The notes: generated by a model from the letters alone, not told the origin. A DNA stretch of 63,165 nt from Pseudomonadota bacterium (GCA_027621405.1 JAQCBT010000020.1:1-63165); one strand, 5' to 3'. Shown: positions 53,359 through 62,648, counted from the first letter of the stretch. Translations and numbers: made by a program.

Positions 53359-53948
53359 GAGGGTTGGATTCTTTGGTTTGAAGATGAATGAGAAAGGAGA
53401 CGAAGGATAGTAAAAAGGGTTGGGGTTGGGAAGGAGCGATGCCCGGGATTCCTGTGACTCGGAGAATTAATAACTTGAAGTCAGCAAGATGCTGTTAATG
53501 GTGGTGATAGGAGTGATTGGACTTTAAGGAAAAATGGTGCCGCCACCAAGATTCTAATATCAATTCTATATATTTGTTTATCTTGGTTATTTAATATTTA
53601 TACTATTTTTAATGTGACTACTGGTGTTACTATAAACACAAGTTAGACGGCTGGACTTCATGTATATGGCGCTGAATAACTAGAAATAGGATATTCGAAC
53701 CTTCCCAACAGAGCATCCCCTGCAGGCACAATGGGGGTTTTCCGCCGTAGAACCTGAGGAATTCGCCATGCAACACCAGTATGTTACGCTGTGTCTCCAA
53801 TGACACATGCTGCACATTGAGAATATTAGCCGGGCATGGGGCTTATTTGAGGGGGCGGGGGCCCTTTCAATCACTTTTTTTAGTCATTGTACCGGCCCAT
53901 TTTTTCGTTAACTGGGTTAAAAAATAATGCGGATTTGCCCCCCTAAAA
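53359..53948. other. gene-poor, AT-rich gap marking the start of the accessory region
   Basis: After purC the base composition changes to A/T-rich stretches (for example around 53540-53640 and 53870-53950). A 61-codon ORF on the minus strand (53815-53630) has no ribosome site or recognised fold and is not called. No terminator is clear. A stretch at 53859-53866 (GGGGCGGG-type) and two T or A runs are the only other features seen. Confidence 0.5.
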
Positions 53949-56448
53949 TTAGGCATATTCGATACCAGTGGTAGCCAAGCCCACTAAATCGATATTTTGT
54001 AAATTCAAGTCATACTCTGTGACCTGCATCGCGAGACTAACTGGACTCAGACTTCCGTTATCAATCAAAGAACCATATTGCTCAATAAGAAACTTAGGTG
54101 CGGGCTGGCCTGTGAGACTTCCATAGAAATGATTAACAAGAGTTGCTCCACTTGGGTTTTGGCCAAAAATAGCATCGAGGGCTGCTTGCAGGAATTCTTC
54201 GTAAGTCGTACCTCCATCGAGCAAATGGAGCCCGATACCCACCAAATCAGTTCTTTCTAATCCAGAACCACCAAGGAATGCTCCAAGTATTTTTGCTGTT
54301 ATGCCGGCATTCCCATTTATATCGAGTGCAAGTTTCTTGTCAGAGAACTCTAATCTCTCAATGTTAACAAATTCATGCCGTATGCCGTTTTCTTTATTAG
54401 TAAGCGAGTATACGCCGTTAGCCGATGTCAGTGCGTAGACGCTTCGCTCTCCAGCGTATACGACGGTATCGATTCCGCCATCGCCGTCGATTATTTGATT
54501 AACTTGAGGCGGGTAAAAAAAGTCATTACCAGACGTGGCAAGTTGTGCTGAGGATGAATCACTTCCAATAGGACCGGTGGAGGGATTTGTGGGACCGGAA
54601 ATACCTGTCCCGGTAGCTTCGCCACGAGTCCATATTGTAACCCCCCGTTCGCCAGGGGTATCCATATCGCGGCTAGCCACAATGAGCGTGGTCCCGTCTG
54701 TACTTAAGTAAGCCCACTGAGCTTGCTCGCCGCCACCGTGCTCGGTGTCGCTTGCATCTTCACTTCGCCCCACAAGTTTTCCGCTTAGATCGCTTAGGCT
54801 CACAACCCCACGATCCGCCTGCATGAGGTACTGACTGTCCGGCGTGAAAATCGGTACAACGGCAATCCCGGTTTGACCCACTAACTCGCCAGTGCGTGCG
54901 ACAAAAATGTCGCCATAGAAGTTTGCGACATACGCGCCATCGGCAGATATCACTGCGTCTAGCGCTCCAGTCTGGCGCAGCCATAGAACCTCGCCGGTGA
55001 GTGAGTCAAGAACGGAGGTATCTTTCGATTTCGTACCCACGGCAATCAAGCCAGCAGTGTCGTTGATCGAAAGACCATTCACAAATGGCCATCCTCCTAC
55101 ATAGGTTTTCCAGACCAGCGCACCTGTTTGAGCGACCAGCTTTACCAAAAAGCCATCACCTGAGCCTACGTATAGATGTTCTCCTGAAAACACAAGTTTA
55201 CGGACCTGTCCGTAGGTACCGGCCGCATGTTGCCAAAGAAGCGCGCCAGTGCTGCCTTCATGAACTCCAAGCGCACCTTGGGTGGAGCCAGCGGCAACAT
55301 AGCGTGTATCATCACTAATGGCCGCTTCAAGGCCTTCGAGATAAGCCTGTGGACCGCTTACACTCCAAATCGGCGTGCCACTATTGCCATCCAGTACTCC
55401 GAGTGTCCACTCGCCTGCCCCGTAGCGGATTATGTCGGGGTTCAGTAAGTAGACCACGCGACTGCCATCTGCAGACATGTCGCCGCCCCAAGTTTCCCAG
55501 CCTGGTGCGTATTCCCAGAGTAGGCTGCCGTCAAAATTGAATTTCTGGATCAAGGAGGTCGCGCGTAAAGCTGCATCGGCAGCATCATCGCCGGGGTCAG
55601 ACCAGTTTTCTTGTCCAGGGATCAACACAAAGGTTTGCTCTGTTTCGCTAGCGACCCCACGCCAAAAGCCAACCGGAGCGTCCGAAGAAACGCTAATGTG
55701 ATATCCGTAGTCAAGTTCTGCGGCGGCTTGTAACTGAATTGAGTCCAGTGTAGCTAGCTCGGCTTCGCTCAAGGTTTGTGAGGAGTATCCGTCGGCTGTG
55801 ATACGAATGAGCCAATCATCGCGTTCTGGAACCTGAGTTGAGAAATTTGCGATATTCGTGCTCGTTGTGAGGTCAACGTCGTACCAAGCGCTATACGGAG
55901 TTGCGACTTCTACTTTCAGGCTTGGAATGGAACCATTTGGTAATGCAATCTGTCCCGAAAGATTTAGGTCTCCAGTAAGAGAAGCAGATGGATCAGTATG
56001 CGTAAATGACAAGGTTTGCGTGAGTTTTCCTGCAAGACTTGCATCGGAGGTTGGGTCAGGCTGATTAAATGCCCTGTTGTCCGTGGCTATTATGAAATCA
56101 AAGGTGTAGGACTTGGTCTCGCCCGTTAGTGGAGGTGCATTACCAAAGCGTGACTCATAAATTCCCGACAACCAGTTTTGCGCTGTATAGGACTCACCCG
56201 GTGCCAGATCAATATTTCCGCCATTCGGAAAGACTGCAAACCCCCCCATCGCCGGTTGTTGCCGGATAACTCCCGAGACCCACGATTGCAATTTGGAAAG
56301 ACAAATTGTTGATCGCTTGAGTGCCAAGATTTGTGATCTTGACTTGAGCATTGCGATCTTTTCCGTCTAACGCATAATCTAATGACAGCGGGCCGACATA
56401 TTCAATCTGCAAATTATTCCAAACAACGGAGTTTGATAAGGTTGGCAT
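53949..56448 (-). pseudogene. secreted PQQ-like beta-propeller protein, frame interrupted at a G7 tract
   Basis: Two overlapping frames make one protein. The N-terminal frame starts at 56448 (MPTLSNSVVWNNLQIEYVG) and runs to IVGLGSYPATTGDGG. The rest continues in another frame from FAVFPNGGNIDLAPGES to the stop at 53949. They join at a run of seven G on the coding strand (56241-56247); with six or nine G the frame would be continuous, giving about 830 residues. The middle (about 230-560) is a PQQ-like propeller (LLWEYAPGWETWGGDMSADGS, LLWQHAAGTY, LVWKTYVGG). Then comes GGIDTVVYAGERSVY, as in serralysin-type proteins, and a C-terminal 127-residue module shared with the protein at 60510-61925. 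Real phase variation, a true mutation and a sequencing error are all possible. Confidence 0.8.
56241..56247 (-). other. homopolymeric G7 tract at a frame break
   Basis: Seven C on the plus strand (seven G in the coding sense), exactly where the reading frame of the propeller protein switches by one base. Such tracts are slippage-prone. Confidence 0.85.
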
Positions 56449-56637
56449 AAAAGGGTCTTCATAAAGTAAGGTTTGTCGTTAATATAGCTCTCTCGGTTTG
56501 ACTTCAAAAAGTCATGCTCACCCGAAAATGAATACCACATATATTGGAAGAACGCGCAAAAAATCAGCAGGATAGTAATAGGTATTCCCAGACTTTACTA
56601 GACACTCCCGGGTTCTACCCCGTTTCCACGGACGGTT

Positions 56638-56919
56638 CTAAAACGTTCGCAAAATCGGCAAGCGAGGTCTCCTTCTATCGTACTCCTCAAACAGGAACAC
56701 AGTCACCATCTTCCGCACATGACTGGCCAAAGATATGTCTTCAGGTTTGTCTGGTAGTACCCGCATATAGAAGAAATCACGCCAGTTGTTCCAGCCATCT
56801 TCGTAAGCCAGGACTTCAAGTGCTTGCCAGTATTCACGCTCCAAAGCTAAACAGCTTCGCCCGCTGTCTAGGTCTATGTGACGCTGTTCTAGGTATCGCT
56901 TGAGCATTATTCGGGACAT
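56638..56919 (-). CDS. small protein resembling RHH_4-type ribbon-helix-helix
   Basis: 93 residues. The segment RHIDLDSGRSCLALEREYWQALEVLAYEDGWNNWRDFF has the shape of RHH_4-type ribbon-helix-helix proteins: a strand with basic residues, R(T/S)S.LE.EYW.AL, then a helix with A..DG. This would make it a DNA-binding regulator, but the match is by pattern memory only. It overlaps the end of the upstream gene by 13 bp, suggesting coupled translation. It has a basic C-terminus (RRRPRLPILRTF). Confidence 0.5.
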   Translation of the reverse strand: MSRIMLKRYLEQRHIDLDSGRSCLALEREYWQALEVLAYEDGWNNWRDFFYMRVLPDKPEDISLASHVRKMVTVFLFEEYDRRRPRLPILRTF

Positions 56920-57374
56920 TCATCAGGTAGAGACTGAACATAATCTATAAATCCTTGATAGTACCCAGCAACTCCCACGTGCCTCAGATGGCATTCATTC
57001 CATCTAGCTGAAATTCGTTGCGCCATCTGATTCCATATAGGGTCTTCTACTAAGCCTAGTTCGTACTGATAATAATTGTTTTCTAACATGGTCCAAAAAA
57101 AGCGTTGCATTTGCTCCCTCACGCTTTTTTGATGAGGCGTTAACGTTTCCCATTCTGATTGCATTGCGGTAAGTGTTTCCGACTCACCTTGTAACCCCGC
57201 AAGCCATAGCTCTGCTATAAGAGCGGTTCTAGCTTGCTGTTGTCCTCCTAGGGCTATTTGCTGACTTTGCTGTAATTCCAATCCAACAAAAATCAGAGAG
57301 CCAATCACTCCAACCACACCAAGGAAATTGGCTACTCCAGTGAATGAAATTGCTACGGGTATTTTTGCAGACAT
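56907..57374 (-). CDS. small single-pass membrane protein of unknown function
   Basis: 155 residues with one clear membrane segment near the N-terminus (ISFTGVANFLGVVGVIGSLIFVGLEL), then a cytoplasmic or periplasmic helical part rich in Gln and Glu (QQSQQIALGGQQQARTALIAELWLAG), ending in SLPDECPE. Similar proteins (a membrane helix followed by LQQSQ.A and a helical domain) are common as hypotheticals in marine bacteria. Translation seems to be coupled with the downstream RHH-like gene. Base composition is AT-rich. Function unknown. Confidence 0.6.
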   Translation of the reverse strand: MSAKIPVAISFTGVANFLGVVGVIGSLIFVGLELQQSQQIALGGQQQARTALIAELWLAGLQGESETLTAMQSEWETLTPHQKSVREQMQRFFWTMLENNYYQYELGLVEDPIWNQMAQRISARWNECHLRHVGVAGYYQGFIDYVQSLPDECPE

Positions 57375-57645
57375 GACTGGACTCCTAGTTATAGCTCATT
57401 AATTACTTTTTCGTTCTTAATTTTGATATTTATACCCTTTGACAATCTAATATTTGAGTTTCCTGAGTTACATCGGAAATTCTGCCCATAATTGGTGCAT
57501 CCCGTTCAGCTAAGTACCTTCGTGTGTAGACTCCTTAGGTTTCATCCGCTTATGTTAAAAATGCTTTGACATCTAATTAATGTAGATGCTAAACCATTAT
57601 TGCTAAAGAAAAAAAATATCTATTCCAAAAAAAAGAGGTAAGGCT

Positions 57646-58002
57646 ATGCAGAAAATATCGGATTTTGAGTTTAAGATTACTTCGGTTTCTGTTGGGGATG
57701 ATTCTTCTTCACTGGACATGGAAGCTAATTTAGATAAGTACGGGAAAACCTACGTCTCTTTAACTTTAAAAGTTGGAACGGCTGACGGAAACGCTGGCTC
57801 CTACAGCGGAAATGCGCGAACCATAACTGAAGCTGGCGACCTAATCAGAGCTTCACTGCAGGGGATTTGGAAGCGAGATGGAGCATTGATGCATTTAAAG
57901 GGCTTGGACAATGCGAGCAATGGTGACCTGAATTTTGGGGAATCGACTCTCGACTTGATTAATAAAACCTGTGTTGGTTCTGTTTATGAGGCTTGGAGTT
58001 AA
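57646..58002 (+). CDS. hypothetical protein
   Basis: 118 residues starting after AAAAAGAGGTAAGGCT, a usable ribosome site. The composition is polar and beta-rich (KISDFEFKITSVSVGDDSSSLDMEANLD, YVSLTLKVGTADGN, GDLIRASLQGIWKRDGAL). No signal peptide and no recognised family. It is preceded by a 271-bp AT-rich gap (57375-57645) with no other gene seen, and followed 57 bp later by an exported hypothetical gene. Confidence 0.55.
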   Translation: MQKISDFEFKITSVSVGDDSSSLDMEANLDKYGKTYVSLTLKVGTADGNAGSYSGNARTITEAGDLIRASLQGIWKRDGALMHLKGLDNASNGDLNFGESTLDLINKTCVGSVYEAWS

Positions 58003-58059
58003 GTCCAGTTGCCATTGAAAGCAAAAAACATTTCCTATAAAAATAGCGGAGATAATTTC

Positions 58060-58593
58060 ATGAAAAGAAAAGTAATAGCAGTGTTCTTAATTATATTTTC
58101 ATCTTCGGTCTACTCTCAAAATAACCGAATTGGGAATACAGATTTGGGAGCCGTTACACACAGTGAAGCTTTCTTGCTAGTTATGAAAATGGTGGGTGAT
58201 TGGGAAGGTAAACTCCATCAGCCAGATGGAACCATTGTAGATACTTCGACTAGCTTCAAACTGACTTCGAATGGAAATACCGTCGTGGAAACCTTGGTTG
58301 AAGACGGTGTTGAGATGATTACAACATATTCTGATAAGGACGGCGAGCTTGTAGTCAAGCACTATTGCGCTTTGGGAACTGAACCAATGTTTACCGCAGC
58401 TAGCGTCGATAGCACTTCATTGAATCTGGTATCAGACCCTACTCCAGGATACGACGCTTCAACTGAGAATTTTGTTGAATCCATGAAGTGGACACTTGAT
58501 AGTGATATGCCCACTGAGTACAGAGTAGACGGTGCGATAAATATGGACGGTGAGGTAATCACACAATATAGTTTATTCCAGAGAGTCAATTAG
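58060..58593 (+). CDS. exported protein, DUF1579-like
   Basis: The start at 58060 (MKRKVIAVFLIIFSSSVYSQ) gives a signal peptide and a 177-residue protein; the open frame runs 17 codons further up. The mature part (VMKMVGDWEGKLHQPDGTIVDTSTSFKLTSNGNTVVETLVEDGVEMITTYSDKDGELVVKHYCALG) resembles DUF1579-type beta-barrel proteins (W.G.W. then T.YH.DG..L...HYC). No function is known. It is followed by a strong terminator. Confidence 0.68.
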   Translation: MKRKVIAVFLIIFSSSVYSQNNRIGNTDLGAVTHSEAFLLVMKMVGDWEGKLHQPDGTIVDTSTSFKLTSNGNTVVETLVEDGVEMITTYSDKDGELVVKHYCALGTEPMFTAASVDSTSLNLVSDPTPGYDASTENFVESMKWTLDSDMPTEYRVDGAINMDGEVITQYSLFQRVN

Positions 58594-58607
58594 TCTTGAT
58601 TCAAAGT

Positions 58608-58650
58608 GTCTAACGAATTGGGCCTTGTGTTAAGGTCCGCTGTGTTAGTT
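58608..58650 (+). repeat. attC-like inverted repeat (weak)
   Basis: GTCTAAC ... GTTAGTT flank a symmetrical fold: CTAAC/GTTAG (outer), 5-nt internal loops on both sides, GGGCCTT/AAGGTCC (one G-T pair) and a 5-nt loop. The layout recalls an integron attC site, but 43 nt is shorter than known attC sites, and only one copy was seen. Confidence 0.25.
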
Positions 58651-58680
58651 AAAAAGGCAGTCATTTGGCTGCCTTTTTTT
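58651..58680 (+). terminator. intrinsic terminator
   Basis: AAAAAGGCAG (58651-58660) pairs with CTGCCTTTTT (58669-58678), and the T run continues to 58680. It ends the 58060-58593 gene. Confidence 0.85.
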
Positions 58681-58786
58681 GTACTTAGCCTGAACAGAAA
58701 TACAGTCTTCATTTACGTACTGACCTAGCCTGAAATTCCTGGTCCAGATCGAAAGTGGTAAAAAGCCAATATAGGAGATCTGAACC

Positions 58787-59065
58787 ATGCCGAAGAAACG
58801 ATACAACGCCGAAGATATCATTCACAAGTTCCGCGAAGCTGATGTCCTGATTGCACAGGGCAAGACGGTGTCTGAAACTTGCAAGCAGCTCGGTATTACC
58901 GATCAAACCTACTACCGCTGGCGCAAGGAATACGGCGGGATGAAGGTGGATCAGGCGAAACGACTCAAAGAGCTAGAAGCCGAGAATGCGCGGCTCAAAC
59001 GTGCCGTTGCCGATCTCACTGTCGACAAGCTCATCCTCAAGGAAGTCGCCGAGGGAAAATACTGA
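58787..59065 (+). CDS. IS3-family transposase OrfA
   Basis: 92 residues: helix-turn-helix ([20 protein letters not shown], then [25 protein letters not shown]) followed by a leucine-zipper-like helix ([29 protein letters not shown]). It binds the IS ends. At its end the codons GAG-GGA-AAA-TAC contain the heptamer G-GGA-AAA (59053-59059), a canonical -1 slippery site that would fuse it to OrfB. Confidence 0.93.
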   Translation: MPKKRYNAEDIIHKFREADVLIAQGKTVSETCKQLGITDQTYYRWRKEYGGMKVDQAKRLKELEAENARLKRAVADLTVDKLILKEVAEGKY

Positions 59066-59919
59066 GCCCGGCCCGCAGACGTCAGGCCGTAGCCCGCGTG
59101 AAGTCGCTGGGCTACTCGGAACGGCGTATCTGCAGGGCATTGGGCATCTCAAGGAACTCGGTTCGCTACGAGCCTCAACCGCGGCCGGATGAGGCGGCCC
59201 TGACCAGTTCTATCGTCCGTCTGGCTGGCCAGTATGGACGTTATGGCTACCGTCGCATTCATGCTGTGCTGAGATCACAAGGCTGGGATGTCAGCCACGG
59301 GCGGGTGATGCGTATCTGGCAGCGTGAGGGGCTGAAGATACCCTCTAAACAGCCGAAGCGTGGCCGACTGTGGCTGAATGACGGTTCCTGTATCCGGCTT
59401 CGGCCGGATCATCGGAACCATGTCTGGTCGTGGGACTTCGTGTTCGACCGCACCTACGACGGTCGTCCGATCAAGCTGATGGTGGTGATCGATGAATACA
59501 CCCGGGAATGTCTGGCGATTCATGTGGCACGGTGTATCCGGGCCAAAGATGCCATCGATGTGTTCGCTGACCTGATGGAAATACACGGCATTCCAGAGCA
59601 TATCCGCTCCGACAACGGCCCAGAGATGGTGGCGAAGCGCTTACGCGTATGGCTTGGAAGACTCGGCACCCGAACGATCTACATCACGCCCGGCAGTCCT
59701 TGGGAGAACGGCTACTGTGAATCCTTCAACGGTAAGCTGAGAGACGAGCTTCTGAATGGAGAGCTGTTTTACACGTTACGGGAAGCCGAGGTGCTGATCG
59801 AGCGCTGGCGAGTGTTTTACAACACGGAACGGCCACACAGCTCGCTTGGATACCGACCACCAGCCCCGGAAACACTTTTACCCAACGAGGAACTTCCGAA
59901 TCAGCGATTAGCTGCGTAA
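59056..59919 (+). CDS. IS3-family transposase OrfB (DDE integrase core), by -1 frameshift
   Basis: The region is read in the -1 frame after the slippery site (the open frame itself extends upstream to 58879 over orfA). It starts [30 protein letters not shown], then a HTH_21-like helix ([22 protein letters not shown]) and the rve core: WSWDFVFD (first Asp), IRSDNGPEM (second Asp) and [13 protein letters not shown] (Glu), with 35 residues between the second Asp and Glu, the DD(35)E pattern. The end [14 protein letters not shown] is typical. The frame is intact, so the element may be active. Confidence 0.92.
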   Translation, partial: KILSPARRRQAVARVKSLGYSERRICRALGISRNSVRYEPQPRPDEAALTSSIVRLAGQYGRYGYRRIHAVLRSQGWDVSHGRVMRIWQREGLKIPSKQPKRGRLWLNDGSCIRLRPDHRNHVWSWDFVFDRTYDGRPIKLMVVIDEYTRECLAIHVARCIRAKDAIDVFADLMEIHGIPEHIRSDNGPEMVAKRLRVWLGRLGTRTIYITPGSPWENGYCESFNGKLRDELLNGELFYTLREAEVLIERWRVFYNTERPHSSLGYRPPAPETLLPNEELPNQRLAA

Positions 59920-59958
59920 ACTAACTTTAAAACTGGACCAGTTAGGTGAGGCATGTCA

Positions 59959-60174
59959 AGGGCACCGGGCTTATTTCGTGATGGCCAAAAGGCGATAAGG
60001 CAATTCGTGGATTACTACAATCACCAGCGGTATCACGAGTCGCTGGACAACGTGACGCCTGCAGACATGTTCTATGGCCGTTACGAGGAGATCATGGGTC
60101 GGAGACAGCTTATTAAACAACAGACCCTGCAGCGCAGGAAGGAGGAAAACCTTATAGTTTGTTCAGCTCACTAA
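59959..60174 (+). pseudogene. truncated transposase remnant (rve C-terminus)
   Basis: Directly after the IS end the frame reads FRDGQKAIRQFVDYYNHQRYHESLDNVTPADMFYGRYEEI, then RRQLIKQQTLQRRKEE, the C-terminus of a different IS3-type transposase (YNxQRYHESLxNxTPAD pattern). The N-terminal two thirds are missing, apparently removed when the IS407-like element inserted or by an adjoining deletion. No start codon belongs to it. The next 296 bp (60175-60470) hold no gene. Confidence 0.8.
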
Positions 60175-60509
60175 GCGGAAGCTATACTGCAAATGTCTCC
60201 TTTAGTTTTTGAGGCGAGTGGTCTCAAATCATCTGACGACTTACAGGTACTCTGTAATCGATGAATTAATTGATCTTGGCTAGACAGTTGTTGTATCAGT
60301 CTTAGTTGAAGTTATACCAGTACCTAGAGTTACACCTATAGCTACTTTGTCATAAGCAATGACGGCCTATAGAACAGAATATTTAAAGGATTTGGGTACA
60401 TGATTAGTAGGCCCAAATATCAGTCTAGTAATAGCTACTCCGAGGAGTATGCTTAGCCTCAACGCTAGGCATGCTTCTCGGCATGTCATTTCTAAGGAGC
60501 TTCTCAAAA

Positions 60510-61925
60510 GTGCCCTCCTACACAGTCAATATTTCAGACCCACAAGATCTAATCAATTCCGATATTGAGCGTCAACTTTATCAAGCAGGCACTTATGTTG
60601 CTGAGTTGATTGGAACGTATGTCGACTGGAAAGGCACTATGGATTTAGAAATCCGAGTCGCCGATCATACTAAATCACCCTATCCAGACGTAGATGGAAT
60701 TCTACCGGCTTTGGGCAGTGTGAACTGGACTAATGGGAGATGGGAAAATAGCACTCTTATTGAGGCTACTACTGGAAATGACCAGTACCCTAACCAACCT
60801 GATATTGGGACTACCATATACCTGAGTGCTGATGGAACGATCCGCAATTACGGAATGCCTGTTTGGATTGATCCAAACCCGAATAGATTTATAACGCCGA
60901 ACCTCCCAGAGGGTCATTTTGATTTCATTGGTGTTTTAACGCATGAGGTTTTCCATGCTCTAGGTCTATACAGTGTGACTTGGCAATGGAGAGATTTGGT
61001 AATCGAAAATTCGGGGTTAAGTTTTTTTGTAGGAGAGAAAACTTCCGCTCTTTATGGTGGAGATTTACCCCTTGCTGCCTCCTATGGCGACCATTACGGC
61101 AATACCGATTACTCCGAAAACCGTGTACCAAGCGGGCTAATGTTCCAATGGGGTAATTACTACGGAAATAGATTAGACATAGGTAGGATTGACCTCGCCA
61201 TTCTCGAAGATCTTGGTTACTCAATCATTTCTTACGAAAATTTACCGCTTTTTGACTTGATAGATTCAAACCCTACTGTGAACGACTCACTCGGTACAGA
61301 TCATTTGTATGGCGACTATCAGAACAATACCATCTATACCGATTTGTCAGATAAGGGAGATTTTATCGATGGAGGGACAGGAATAGATACTGTCGTCTAT
61401 TCCGAACCTAGAGCAAACTTCACATGGGCTAAATTTGTTGTTGACCCAACGCCTGAGTCAGGACTTGAATCTTGGGAGGGATGGTCATTTAATCAAGATA
61501 GCCTGAAAAACGTCGAAAGAATTGAGTTTGAAGACTCAAAATTAGCATTAGACCTAGATGGCACTGCAGGTATAACAGCTAAGGTGTTAGGTGCTTTCCT
61601 TGGGTCTTCTGGCATAAAACGAGTCGACCTTGTTGGTGTAGGACTTGAATTGCTGGATAGCGGAACGACTTACGAAGAATTTCTCCAAGCAGCACTCGAT
61701 GCTGTTTTCGGATCAAACCCAAGTGGCGCAACTTTGGTTAATCACTTCTACGGTACATTAACGGGTCAATCAGCACCTCAATCTCTTATTGATCAATATG
61801 GCTCTTTGATTGATAACGGTAGTCTCAGTCCTGTCAGTCTGGCGATGCAGGTCGCAGAATATGAGCTTAATCTGCAGAACATCGATTTAGTTGGTTTAGC
61901 TACTACAGGTATTGAATACATCTAA
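60510..61925 (+). CDS. secreted metzincin-like protein with shared C-terminal export module
   Basis: I chose the GTG at 60510 (VPSYTVNISDPQDLINSD), preceded by AAGGAG; ATGs at 60471 and 60483 are alternatives. About 471 residues and no N-terminal signal. A zinc-site motif HEVFHALGLYS occurs (DNA 60942-60974); metzincins need a His (or Asp) at the last position, where Ser stands, so catalysis is uncertain. Then come FIDGGTGIDTVVYSEPRANF, as in serralysin-type proteins before the export signal, and the C-terminal 127 residues (LALDLDGTAGITAKVLGAF... ending TTGIEYI), which match the propeller protein at 53949-56448 at about 83%. Type I secretion is inferred. Confidence 0.82.
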   Translation: MPSYTVNISDPQDLINSDIERQLYQAGTYVAELIGTYVDWKGTMDLEIRVADHTKSPYPDVDGILPALGSVNWTNGRWENSTLIEATTGNDQYPNQPDIGTTIYLSADGTIRNYGMPVWIDPNPNRFITPNLPEGHFDFIGVLTHEVFHALGLYSVTWQWRDLVIENSGLSFFVGEKTSALYGGDLPLAASYGDHYGNTDYSENRVPSGLMFQWGNYYGNRLDIGRIDLAILEDLGYSIISYENLPLFDLIDSNPTVNDSLGTDHLYGDYQNNTIYTDLSDKGDFIDGGTGIDTVVYSEPRANFTWAKFVVDPTPESGLESWEGWSFNQDSLKNVERIEFEDSKLALDLDGTAGITAKVLGAFLGSSGIKRVDLVGVGLELLDSGTTYEEFLQAALDAVFGSNPSGATLVNHFYGTLTGQSAPQSLIDQYGSLIDNGSLSPVSLAMQVAEYELNLQNIDLVGLATTGIEYI

Positions 61926-61941
61926 ACTTAAGGAACTTCAC

Positions 61942-62607
61942 ATGAGAAAAATCTCCGCTCTTTTCCTGGTCGCTATATCTTCCATACTTTCTAACATAGC
62001 GTTTGCTCAAGATTTTTTTGGCCTATGGAATGGTAGCCTTGACACTTTTACTTTCAGGCCTTTAGGCGGCAACAGTGTTGGAATGGTGGTCGTAACCAAC
62101 AATGGCTACCAAGACATTTATACTGGGACATTCGATGGTCCGAATATTTCAGTCTGCACATTCGAAGAGCCATTTACCGCCTGCTACGCGGGAACGATGA
62201 ATTCGGAAACCTCGCTTTCGTTAACTTTGGAGAGTTGCGAAAGTGATGCTTCTAACATCTGCTCATTGCTTCAAGATGTTGAACTAAGCCGGGAAATTTA
62301 TTATGAAGCAGATGGTATATTTATCGCTTCTGATGGCAATTATTTCATGGTAGAGGATTCTGCAGGATTAATAACGGCACACCAACTTTACTTAGAGGAG
62401 GGAAAAGTAGATGGTTATAGTGGGACTAGAGCAGGTAATTCAGGATCAGTTACTCCATTTGATGATAGCGGCCCATATTTAAACTTTCAAATCCTATCTA
62501 ATGATGATGTCATAGTGACAGTTGTTCGCTGTAATCTATGTTCCTCTGAAGATGAGGCAAAAACTCCTGTTGGGGCGACAATTACACTATCTCGCGTTAC
62601 TGATTAA
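61942..62607 (+). CDS. exported protein of unknown function
   Basis: The ATG at 61942 has AAGGAA upstream; 221 residues with a signal peptide (RKISALFLVAISSILSNIAFAQ). The mature part is beta-rich with six or so cysteines (SVCTFEEPFTACYAG, LESCESDASNICSLLQD, VRCNLCSSEDEAK), likely disulfide-bonded. The fold is unrecognised. It starts 17 bp after the metzincin-like gene and is probably co-transcribed; it may be an inhibitor, chaperone or co-exported partner, but this is only position-based. Confidence 0.68.
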   Translation: MRKISALFLVAISSILSNIAFAQDFFGLWNGSLDTFTFRPLGGNSVGMVVVTNNGYQDIYTGTFDGPNISVCTFEEPFTACYAGTMNSETSLSLTLESCESDASNICSLLQDVELSREIYYEADGIFIASDGNYFMVEDSAGLITAHQLYLEEGKVDGYSGTRAGNSGSVTPFDDSGPYLNFQILSNDDVIVTVVRCNLCSSEDEAKTPVGATITLSRVTD

Positions 62608-62648
62608 GCATAAAGTGGATTTAAAAACTGGCGGGATTTCTTCGCGAC

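Larger units (their letters stand above)
58721..59958 (+). mobile_element. IS3-family insertion sequence (IS407-like group), complete copy
   Basis: 1,238 bp. The ends are imperfect inverted repeats: left TGACCTAGCCTGAAATTC.CTGGTCCAG, right (reverse complement) TGACATGCCTCACCTAA.CTGGTCCAG. It contains overlapping orfA and orfB. The right end is fixed exactly by comparison with the second copy at 63098, which is identical for all 68 visible bases and diverges at once outside. The 4-bp flanks differ (GTAC left, AGGG right), so no target duplication remains. Confidence 0.9.

Noticed and set aside
53630..53815. 61-codon minus-strand ORF
   Set aside because: No ribosome site and no recognised domain; it may be a decayed gene fragment but cannot be supported.
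53400..58650. Integron cassette array in the accessory region
   Set aside because: Genes lie in both directions, no integrase is visible, and only one weak attC-like hairpin was found.
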